The translations under genes and the position numbers were made by a program. Source: Chlorokybus atmophyticus (lineage: Eukaryota > Streptophyta > Chlorokybophyceae > Chlorokybales > Chlorokybaceae). From it: DNA of 64,000 bases. Positions 11,555 to 20,905 of this stretch are shown here, piece by piece (the first letter of the stretch is position 1; every line of letters starts with the position of its first letter). The notes beneath the pieces were generated by a model. The model was given only the letters and a program-made list of their open reading frames with translations, searched no databases and was not told the origin of the DNA. The stretch is from positions 288,537-352,536 of the forward strand of contig RHPI01003156.1 in assembly GCA_009103225.1 (NCBI GenBank), read 5' to 3'.

Positions 11555-14500
11555 TTACGAAGCACTAGTACGCCGCGTACTAGTGCTGCCGGGTGTCGTC
11601 CTTGTGGCCGCAATTGGCGCACCAACACCAACACCCCCACCATTGCTACCACCCACATTCCCACTCCCCGCTGTCGGCTTCCCCCCAACAGGAGGCTTCC
11701 CCCCACTTCCACTATTATTCCCACTCCCACTCACCCCCTCCTTCTTATTCTTCAGCAACCAATCCGGTATCCCCGTCTGCACGTTCATTGTCGTCCCAAA
11801 CGTCTTGTTGTAGCTCTCCTCTCTATTGAACAACTCCCTCTTAAGCGTCTCCACGTGGGCTTCCAACTCACGCGCGAACGCCTCCCGCTCCGCGCACGCG
11901 CGCTGCAACTCGGCCATGCGAGCCACGTCCTCGTCGCGCGAGTCGCGAGCGTTGAAACGAGACTCGAGGGAACGGTAGCGGCGCTGCAGGTCGGCGTAGC
12001 GATCCTCCATAGCATCCTGTGAGAGTGTGCGAGTGTGCGTGCGCACTCATGCATGCGTGCATGTATGTGGGTGTGTGCGCGTTATATTGTACATGCGCGC
12101 ATGTGTACACTATACACACATACCGTATACACACAAACATAGGTATCTGAACACAAACGACACATGTACGCACGCACATGCATCTACATCGTGCCCCACA
12201 CAACATCCACCCTGTTCCCACCCACCACCCCCTCGCTCTCTCACCTGTGCGCGCGCCAGTTCTTCGTTGAGCGCCCTCGTCTCCCCGATATTCTCCTGCA
12301 TGAGCGCGTCAACGGCGGCGCGGTGGCGCGCGACCAGGGCGGCCTCGCTCGCTGCAGACTCTTCGCGAAGCTGCTTGATGGTGTGGATCAGCTCGGAACG
12401 CTTGTCTTGCAACGACTGCTGCGTCGAGGAGAGCTCCGACTCGAGGGATGCGCGACGCTCGCGCAGAAGAGCAACCTCACCGTCCTGAGTAGTGGTTGAT
12501 CATGACCCCACATGTGCACATGCGTGTGTGCGCGCGTGTGTGTCTTGCACACACATGCGTTTGTGTGTTCAACTAACACACCCACACATGTGTGTGTGCG
12601 AGCAAGCATGTCACAGCAGAGCATTATAAGTGTCTCTGCAAGTAACCAGTATGCAACACACCTTCTCCTTGCACAAGTTTTGCAGGTCACTAATCTCACG
12701 CTTGAGCGCCATCTCCGCAGCTGCATGCGCGACAACCATCTGCACAGCCACAGCTCATCGGATACATTATCAATACCAATCCCGCACGCCCACCCACCCA
12801 CCCACCCACCCACTCACCTCTCCCTTCTCCTTGTTATGCTCCGCCGCCATCCCCTCCTTGACCCCCTTCTCCCCCTCCTCCCTCTCCCTCCTCATCCGGT
12901 CTCTTATCTCATGGGCCTTCGCCTGCCACTCCTCGATGGTGTTTCTTAGCACGGCCTCGGTCTCGGCCGCCATCGATGCGCGCTCCGACGCGTGGGCGCT
13001 TTCAGTTGATGATAGAACGGCGGCAGATCGCGCGCGCTCGTCCTCAAGATGGCGAGCGGCCTCCTCCAACGCGGTGGACAACGCGAGGCGGTGATCCGCA
13101 CGCGCCTTCTCCAGCCTCTCCTCGGCGGCGGCCTCTATGCTCTGCAAAAAGAGATCATGTGTTGTATGTAGCATAGCGCGTAGCATAGCCTGGCAACATG
13201 CGCGCACGCTCGCACATACGTATGCACGCACACACACATGCAGCGATAGTGCGTGTGTGCACGCGCGTGGATGTTTGTGCATGTGGGTGTGTGACTTCAC
13301 AGCGTAGCAGAGCATGCCATAGCTACACATAATACAATGGCACTCGTCTCCACGTTTTACATGTGGCACACACCTTGATCTCCTCCGCATGTAGTTGGTT
13401 GAGTCGTTGTTTCTCCGCCTCGTGTTGCGCGTGTGCTGCCTCCCGCTCTCGTTCGTGTCGCGCGCGCGCGGCCTCGCGCTCGTCCGCGGCGACACGTAGC
13501 TGCGCGATGAGCTCGGCCTCGCGTCCCTTGGCGTCGCGAGTGAGTCGCTCCATCAGCTCCGCCTTCTCGCGCGCCTTCTCCTCCTCCTTCGACTCGTACA
13601 GCTGACGAAGCTCCAGCTGGTGAGCCTCCAGCGTGTCCGCCATTGCCTTGCGCACACGCTCCTCCGCCCTCTACACAAGCACACACCATTGTGGTCGTTG
13701 ACTCCTCGACATCGACATCAACATCACACGCAAAGTGCACCTTGGCCCAATCGTCGTTGCATCGCTGCAGCTCCACGGCCAGCCTCTCCTTGGCAGACTA
13801 AGACACGCATACATGTTACACAACTTTGTGCACGGACACATGCACCAGACTGGGAGACACGCATGAACACAGACACACACACCTGTGCGGCAGCTTCGGC
13901 GGCGCGCTTGAGGGCCTCGACGTCTCTGCGCAGGGCCTCAGCCACCGCGGCAGCCCCGCTCTGCTCCCGCCTCGCCGCCTCAGCCTGAGAGACACACAAA
14001 CCCACATGCTACTCCCGCCACAACACGTTTGACACACACACGCGCGCGCACGCCTCCTCACCTCTTCCTTAAGTGCCTTGACCTCTCTCCTCAACGCCTT
14101 CTCCTCCGCGGCTGCCTTCTCCACCCTCTCCTCCAGTCTCGCTCTGGCATCCTCTCCTCTCCTCACCCTCTCCTCCACCTCCACCTTCTCCCTCGCATGC
14201 ATCTCCGCCGCAGCAACGCGCATACGCTCATTCTCTGCGGCATTCTGCATGAGCTCCGCTATCTGTATCTTCAACTCATTTCTTGCTCGTTGGTACTCCT
14301 CCGCCTTCTCCGCGGCCTTCTTTTCCAGTCTACCTATAACACACAACATGGACACATATGGGACATGTGCTCCTGCTTATGATAGCAAAACCTGCGGTCA
14401 TTGCCTAGTGGTTAAGGCGCAATGTTACACTACCCGTCTCATTCGTGCGCTCTTCGTCGAGGCGCTTCTTGAGGTCACCCATCTGGATGCGGAGGGACTC

Positions 14501-17500
14501 CTCGCGGTCGGCGAGCTTGAGGGCGGCGGCCTTGCGATGCTCGTCGAGACGGTGGGAGGATTCAACATCGGCGTCCTCGAGACGCTTGAGGTGGGAAGCG
14601 CGGGCCTCCTCGAGCTTGCGCTCCATCTGCTTCTTCACGCGCTCACCCGCAGCCGCACTCTAGTAATGCATCATCAACAATTACAACCGTAACATCATCA
14701 AACTAATGATGAACACAACAACAACAACAACAACAACAATGACAACACTAACAACATCATTGCCTACCGCTGTCTGGACTTCTTGTCTAAGTCGTTCTGC
14801 CTCTGCGTCCATCTGCTTGGCTTTCTTCTGCGCTTCGCTCTCGGCCGCCGCCAGCGCGTGACGCAGCTCGCTCTCGCGACGCACAGCGCTCGACGTCGCC
14901 TTGTCCAACTGCATGATAAAAGTGGGGCAACAAGTGTTACTTGATAATGTTGGGTTGCAGTAGAGTGGTTGTTAGTCAAACGCGTGCCTCGGCTTTCATT
15001 TGCTGCAGCTGCGTCGACTGCGTCCCCGCAGCGTCCTTGGAGCTCAACAGATCCCCTCGCAGAGTACTCAACTGCGGGGATGATAATAATGTTGTTGTTG
15101 TTGTTGTTGTTGCTGATGATATTGATGATGATGATGATGTCGTGCCTGTGTTTCTTTGTCTACGAGGTCGGCGGTGAGCTTTTCCACAGCCTCTTTGTCC
15201 TTGTGCTGCGCGGCACGCAGCTTCTCCAGCTCGGCGTCCAGGGCCGCGGCATGCGTGCGATGCTTCGCTTTGGCAGCTTCCAACTCTTCCACCGCCTTGG
15301 CAAGCTGAGCCCTACACGCACACAACAATAGAACTTGTGTGCGCGCATGTGTATGCGCGGTCATGCGTGTGCGTGTGCCTGCGCGATCATGTGTGCACGC
15401 GAGTGTGCGAGTGCATGGGTGTGTGCATACACATGCATGATGTGCACATATGAACCCTTTCCCACCATCCCATTCGCACTCACCTTGCGGCGCTTCCATC
15501 CTTCTCCGCGGCCTCCCTTATCCGCCGCATCTGCTCTTTCAGCTCTGATACCTCGGTCGCGGCTGCCTCCACGGCGCTCTGAGCGTCCTTCAACTGCGCC
15601 GACAGGGACGCAGTCGTCGCCTCAGACTCTTCCAACGCACTCTCGAGCGCGACGCGCACGCGGGCACTCTGTGAAGAGGAGCAGTAAGTCTTGTCACGAG
15701 AAGCAGTGACAAGGGGTACAGTAGCAACAACCATGGTCAACAATTGTTCTCGCTGTTGTTGCCGGTGTGATGTTGTCAACAACGACAATGACGACAACAA
15801 CAACAACAACAACAACACTACACGTGCCTCGTTGAGGGCGTTCTGTGCCTCTTTGGCGCGTGCTTCGCCCTCCGCCACAGCGACATTGAGTCTCAACACG
15901 TTGGCGTTCATCTCCTCCACGGCCGTGTCCACAGCAGCCTTCTCACTCTCCCGTGCCTCGCGCTCTCTAACCAACTCGCGCGTGTGCTCGGCCCTCTCGG
16001 CGTCTCTCTCCCGCAAGGCCGTGCCGCGTTCTTGTCTCAGTGTGGACACTTTGGAGGTGAGGTCGGCGATGTGGGTTTGCGTGTCGGTGTGGGTTTTGGT
16101 AAGGGCGTTGAGTTGGGACTTGAGGGCGTCCTCGGCGTTGAGGCGCTCCGTCAACATCTCCGTGTACTTCTTGTTGGACTCCTTCACGAGCGTGTCCACC
16201 TCGCTCTGGTGCGCTCTCACGACCTCGTCCATCTGAGTGTGTGCGCGTGCGTGTGTGTGTGTGACGCATTACAATATGTACAACACGTGTGCGTGCGAGG
16301 GTGCGGGTCTTACTTGTGCCTGGAGGGCTTGAAGGGCGGCGGTGTTGTTGGCGTTGTTGTTGCTGCGTGTGGCTTGCTCGTTGGCCACGCGCAGGGCGTC
16401 CGACAGCGACGCCAGCTGCGATGCGAAACCGCGCTTCACCTCCTCCACCTCCCTGTCACATAGTGTGTCGGATGTCCTGTACTGCGTATTTGTGTGTACG
16501 CCAATGTCTCCTACCTTGTAAGGGCACTAATGCGGTCTTCCGCCATCTTCTCCACTGCGGCCTCGCGCTCTGCCACTCTCTGGACAGCAGAGATACAAGT
16601 CAACACAACCACACGCACGCATGTGAACACGCACCCTTACCCACACATACACGCGCACCTGCTTATACGCAGCAAACTCCGCTAAGGCCTGTCTCCTTGC
16701 CTCATCATGCTTCTCATTTTGCGCCTGCACACGTACCCCACATCCCTCAACACCCAACACATCCCCCTTCTCACCCCATCCCACTCCCCTCTCTCTCTCT
16801 CAACACTCACCTTGATTGCGTCCGCGACGCGCGCTGCGTCGTGTTTGGCGTCGATGTCCTTTTTGAACCGCTGCAGTCGCGCGGCCGCGTCCGACAATAT
16901 GCGTTCGATCTCGGACTCATGGGACTCGGCGGACTCGGCGAGCTCGAAGGCGGCGCCGATGCCGACGCCGCCGTCCTCGGCAGACTTGGCGTTGAGGTGG
17001 TAGATCACCTGAGTGGGTACGTGTGGATGAGGCAGGGTGTGTGCGCGTGTGCGTGTGCGTCTGTGTGGGGGCACGCGCGTGCACACGCACAGACATACAG
17101 ATATGCCCGTGTGGGTGCGCATGGGTGCAAGTGAGCGGGCGTACGTACGCCTATGCACGTGTGCGCAATGACACGCCTGTGTGTGCGCGCCTTCATTACT
17201 CCGTTGGCAAGAGGAGNNNNNNNNNNNNNNNNNNNNNNNNNNNNNNNNNNNNNNNNNNNNNNNNNNNNNNNNNNNNNNNNNNNNNNNNNNNNNNNNNNNN
17301 NNNNNNNNNNNNNNNNNNNNNNNNNNNNNNNNNNNNNNNNNNNNNNNNNNNNNNNNNNNNNNNNNNNNNNNNNNNNNNNNNNNNNNNNNNNNNNNNNNNN
17401 NNNNNNNNNNNNNNNNNNNNNNNNNNNNNNNNNNNNNNNNNNNNNNNNNNNNNNNNNNNNNNNNNNNNNNNNNNNNNNNNNNNNNNNNNNNNNNNNNNNN

Positions 17501-18111
17501 NNNNNNNNNNNNNNNNNNNNNNNNNNNNNNNNNNNNNNNNNNNNNNNNNNNNNNNGGGGAGGGGGGGAGTGTGCGTGTACAAAGGTTGGGCACGGGTGTG
17601 TGCGTGTGTGAGTGTGCATATGCGTGTGCGTTGGTGTCTCTGACTGTAAGCGCGCGCGCGTTTGTGTGTGGGCGTGTGTGGGCGCGCGTGTGCGTGGGTG
17701 TGGGCGCACGCGCACTTAGGTGTGCATTAAGTTTACTCTCAAAAGGCGTCGTATACACAAGACTTTTGTATGTTTTGTACAGATGTGAGTGCACAACCTG
17801 TGGCGACCATCAACTTCTTGTAAGACTACACAGGGACTCGAGCACAAGTTGCAAAGTATGTACAACAGAAGCACCCAACTGTCTGTTGGATGTTGTGATA
17901 TCAAAGTGTACAAGTATATCCGGTGATTGTTTCAAGTGGAAGTGTTCAGCAAGCAAATACAGTTTAAGTACTTGTGCTTTTTTGGTTGTTTTGCTGCTGA
18001 ACGAAATCATCTCTACATGGTGGGCCTTGCCTTGGTCAGCTGGGCAATCTTCTTGCTCATGCGCAGCTGCAGCTCCGCCCATTGCGCCTCCCCATTTACC
18101 ATCACCGACAT
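11555..18111 (-). CDS. FAM184: FAM184-like coiled-coil protein, 19 exons, 1195 aa
   Basis: Exons, 5' to 3' on minus: 18111-18031, 17008-16811, 16724-16659, 16579-16515, 16452-16314, 16232-15828, 15668-15484, 15311-15146, 15071-14988, 14908-14768, 14659-14434, 14333-14062, 13984-13883, 13797-13741, 13670-13374, 13141-12818, 12739-12662, 12484-12245, 12016-11555. All phases agree and give 1195 aa, close to animal FAM184A (about 1140 aa). The N-terminus has LRMSKKIAQLTK, then VIYHLNAKS and ALAEFAAYKQ, the FAM184 signature. Near the C-terminus are RDSRDEDVARM and LKRELFNREESYNKTFG, matching the FAM184 end, before a Gly/Ser/Thr-rich tail. Between them is almost continuous Ala/Glu/Arg/Lys coiled coil. 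Donors of introns 1 and 6 are GC rather than GT. Intron 1 contains the N gap, so a missed exon there cannot be excluded. The molecular role is not established; a ciliary or cytoskeletal one is inference. Confidence 0.85.
11561..11587. repeat. Perfect hairpin at the FAM184-like stop
   Basis: Arms AGCACTAGTAC and GTACTAGTGCT around a 5-nt loop. It covers the last codons of the FAM184-like reading frame, immediately before its TAA (11557-11555 on minus). Confidence 0.85.
12020..12130. repeat. Alternating purine-pyrimidine tract, FAM184-like intron 18
   Basis: A GTGTGCGCG/ACACATAC-type tract inside the last intron (12017-12244). Comparable runs occupy FAM184-like introns at 12505-12600, 13195-13290, 15325-15435, 16235-16300, 17035-17175 and 17570-17715. 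Confidence 0.8.
14395..14425 (+). repeat. tRNA 5'-half-like sequence in FAM184-like intron 11
   Basis: GTCATTGCCTAGTGGTTAAG reads like the 5' half of a tRNA with a Pol III A box, antisense to the host gene in intron 11 (14334-14433). No B box or T arm follows before exon 11, so this is at most a tRNA or SINE fragment. Confidence 0.4.
17217..17555. other. Assembly gap, 339 N
   Basis: A run of undetermined bases inside intron 1 of the FAM184-like gene, flanked on both sides by TG/CG-rich alternating sequence, which probably caused the break. The right edge begins GGGGAGGGGGGGAGTG. Confidence 1.
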
Positions 18112-18336
18112 CGCTACTATCTCTCTCCAACTCTCGCGGCCTGGCCTGGCCTGGCCTGGCCTGGTCCGGCCTGGCCTGGCCTGGTGTGGCCTGATGCAGT
18201 TAGTTTGGCCTGATGCAGCAGTTAGCACAAACAAACCGTATCTCATAACGCCGTTAGTCTTGACGAGTTTCGGCGCGCCGATCGCGGTTAGAGCCACAAC
18301 GGTTACCCATTGTTAAAGACGACTGTGGTTAGATTG
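18112..18336. promoter_or_regulatory. Divergent promoter region with GGCC array (18138-18192)
   Basis: It lies between the minus-strand FAM184-like ATG (18111) and a plus-strand ATG (18337). It contains a GGCCTGGCC tandem array which, read on minus, is GGCCAGGCCAGGCC with one GGACCAGGCC variant and ends 27 bp before the FAM184-like ATG. Sense orientation matches the arrays before nitrate and nitrite reductase. Bidirectional use is inferred from the gene arrangement. Confidence 0.6.
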
Positions 18337-18609
18337 ATGGCGGCGGCGGCAGCGGCGGCAGCGACCTCAGCGCGACACGTGGTAACAGGTTGCTGCTGCT
18401 ATTGGCGTCGTCGCCCTCACCAAGCTCTGGCTGCCACCAACGCAGAGTCAACCACAACCTCGTCGACGTCGTCTTCTTCCTCCCTGCTCTGCCTCAGCCG
18501 CCCTCTCTCCCTCAAAGCCAATCTAAGGTGTGCTCACACCTTAGCAAAGCCAGGCAATGGTGACTTTTGGGTCATGCGCATCCTTCCTCCAAAACAGCAC
18601 CATAGTTGA
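18337..18609 (+). CDS. Candidate first exon with organellar targeting peptide
   Basis: The frame opens with MAAAAAAAATSARHVV and continues Cys/Arg-rich, then Ser/Thr-rich, lacking acidic residues at first, as in a plastid transit peptide. It could be the first exon of the acetyltransferase that starts to be recognisable at 19095. The best donor (AAG/GTGTGC at 18527-18528) is in phase 2 and does not join directly to the 19095 exon, so an intermediate exon or a different donor is needed. The link to the GNAT gene is therefore unproven. Confidence 0.35.
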   Translation: MAAAAAAAATSARHVVTGCCCYWRRRPHQALAATNAESTTTSSTSSSSSLLCLSRPLSLKANLRCAHTLAKPGNGDFWVMRILPPKQHHS

Positions 18610-18946
18610 CAATCGAACCCCAAATTGGACCCTCAAGGCCTGTGTTCGTCGTTAGCACTGAAAGACATGCATAGGTGTGGGTACACACGCACATACTCTC
18701 TCTCTCTCTCTATATATATATATATCCGTGTCATGCGCGCACACGTGTTTACACACTCACACGCTTGCTTGCACACACACATCTCAGGTGACAGCCATGC
18801 GTTTCCAGTCAGTTACCCAACCCACCTTGCATGCATATCACCAATTATGCAGCAATCTTCTTCAATGCGACAAACAAGCATGGTTTGACTATAATCATGC
18901 ATGTCGATAGATTACCGCGTGCGCGAAGGCGAACAAGGAGGCGAAG

Positions 18947-18972
18947 CAGCAGCAGCAGCAGCAGCAGCAGAG
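18947..18972 (+). repeat. (GCA)n trinucleotide run
   Basis: Eight to nine GCA/CAG units in a probable intron or 5' region of the GNAT gene. The open frames through it (poly-Ala or poly-Ser) look like repeat artefacts. Confidence 0.8.
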
Positions 18973-19094
18973 TGCACAGTCATACCAACGATACAAGCAG
19001 CGGCGGCACTGACCCACACCGTCATCGCCACAATGACGCTGTTGGTGACTGCATGCAGGGGGCATCTCTGCTGTCACCTTCGCCTTCCGGACAG

Positions 19095-20118
19095 GACCGC
19101 GCAGGGGAAGAGATTGCTGGGAGTGTTGTGCAGAATTCGAGCGTAGGCGAGAGTGTTGGTGGGCTTCGCGAGGATGAGGACAACGGGACCAATGGTGTTG
19201 GGAACGACGATCACGGCGGAGGCACGCGCTTCGAGTATAGACACAGCAACCCCACAGGCACACTTGTGGTAGGTGGTAGAAGTGACCACGCATTGATGAG
19301 AACAGTAACATCATCATTATGGTCATCGTCGTTGTGGCTGACTCCAAGGTGAGGAGTCTGACCAAAGACTTGCTTGAGCCGACTGCCGAGTTGCTTGCCA
19401 ACTCCTTTGCCGACACGATGGGACTCGTGTACAGGTGTGCTAGACACACAAGCGCTCGTTGTCTCACTCCAACTCTTGTTCTCATTTTACCTTTCACTTG
19501 CATGCGCAGGCCCTTTTTGCGTCGAACGGTCCGCGAGTATCTTGCTGAGCGCATGGAGCTTAACCCGGACGCGGTGTGTCTGACGGGTCTGCTGTACGCG
19601 TCGGTGGACCGGCCGCCCGTCCTCGTGGGCACCGTTGAGGTCTCCTTTACAGACAAGACAAGACCGGCCTTCCTCACGCTCAACCCACCCAACGATGCCA
19701 CGTACCTGTGCAACATGGCCGTCGCACCCGAGTTCAGAAGGTAAGGGTTGGTAGGAGATACATGCCAGGATGTTGCTCTGCTATACTAAACAGCTGTTGA
19801 ATAATCAGCCAGCCACCACAGTGGTATGGCTAACAGGTTGTCGTAGTTATAGCGACAGCTACGAGCCTCATGCTGTAACACGCGTGGTTGTGTGGCAGGC
19901 GTGGTTTGGGTCGTCAGCTGCTGTTTGCGGCGGAGGCCCTTGTGCTTCACATGCGCAGGGCGGAGGTGTACCTTCACGTGCGCATTGTGGACAAGCCCGC
20001 GGCGCGCCTGTACGCCACCACGGGCTACCAACCCGTCTGCACCGATGGATTGCTCTCCCTCCTGCTGCTGCAGCGACGACGCGTGCTCATGCGCAAACAC
20101 ATACACCTCACACAGTGA
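19095..20118 (+). CDS. GNAT-family N-acetyltransferase (5' end unresolved)
   Basis: Four exons join in frame to a TGA at 20116-20118: 19095-19268, 19349-19434, 19510-19740 and 19899-20118 (236 codons). The acetyl-CoA-binding motif A is clear: NMAVAPEFRRRGLGRQLL, split by the last intron. It is followed by VDKPAARLYATTGYQPV, the usual motif B with the conserved LY and GY. The region before it (VRSLTKDLLEPTAELLANSF) is a typical GNAT beginning. The last residues are basic. Substrate is unknown; similar plant and algal proteins are often plastid-targeted. The acceptor at 19348/19349 is weak but is the only one in the right phase. The 75-bp intron at 19435-19509 keeps an open frame, so retention cannot be excluded. 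The gene is divergent from the FAM184-like gene. Confidence 0.78.
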
Positions 20119-20850
20119 CACAGGGAGGGGCGGGGGGGATAGGATGGCACGAGCTGTAAGCGGTGCACAGGGTGCACAGGGTAGGGGCATGTAGGCTCAT
20201 AAAGGATGCTCCAACATGGGTATGTGATCTTTCGCAATTGGTGAGGTTGCGGATATTACTACTAGGTAGGTGATTTGCGATAAGGCCTACTATTGCCACA
20301 TGCAACACATATGGGTTATGTCATGCGTGAAATTATTGAGATCATTGTGGCCGCTTTAATCAACGTATTTTATGGTGCATTGCACATAAGATCACAATGT
20401 AGATGTAATGCAATGAGATGCAATGCAATGTGTACTGGGTAGGCAGCTACGCATGCTAGCATATGTGTGTGTGCACAAGCATGCGGGCTGGCCCAAGCCC
20501 GTGGTATGTTGTGCAATGTGTCATGTGCTCGTCACACCCACTCACCCTCATCCATGGTAAAGTGGCGAGCGCCACACAGCCATTGCCATATCCACAGCCA
20601 TACACACCATACACCCCGCACACCCCAACCCATCATCACCTAAAAGGAAACGCCATAGTGAGCAAGTGGCCAAGTGGGCAACCGCCCACTGTGGTTTCCT
20701 GGCCTTTACTCCGGACTTTTAGGGTTGGGTACTATTGCGCCCAAATGCGTATTAATGAGTTAGCAGTCACAGAGTCAGTATTGTATTCGGGAGTCAGCAG
20801 CAGGCAGGTAGTGGCATGTGTTGATGATGCATTAGCACGGTGTTAGCCCT
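20119..20850. other. GNAT 3' flank, no gene seen
   Basis: No recognisable coding sequence. A small ATGCAATG-type repeat lies near 20405-20430. Confidence 0.5.
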
Positions 20851-20905
20851 GTGCTAGTGATGCCGCATCACTAGCACACATGCTAATGATTAGCATGTGT
20901 GCTAG
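20851..20905. repeat. Two overlapping perfect hairpins
   Basis: Hairpin A has arms 20851-20862 and 20866-20877 (GTGCTAGTGATG/CATCACTAGCAC, 3-nt loop). Hairpin B has arms 20871-20887 and 20889-20905 (CTAGCACACATGCTAAT and its exact complement, 1-nt loop). They share CTAGCAC at 20871-20877, so only one can fold fully at a time. Confidence 0.92.

Noticed and set aside
15692-15827. Leu-rich segment as a membrane helix in the coiled-coil protein
   Set aside because: The VVLLLLLLL-type stretch is translation of the GTT repeats of intron 6, which keeps an open frame by chance.
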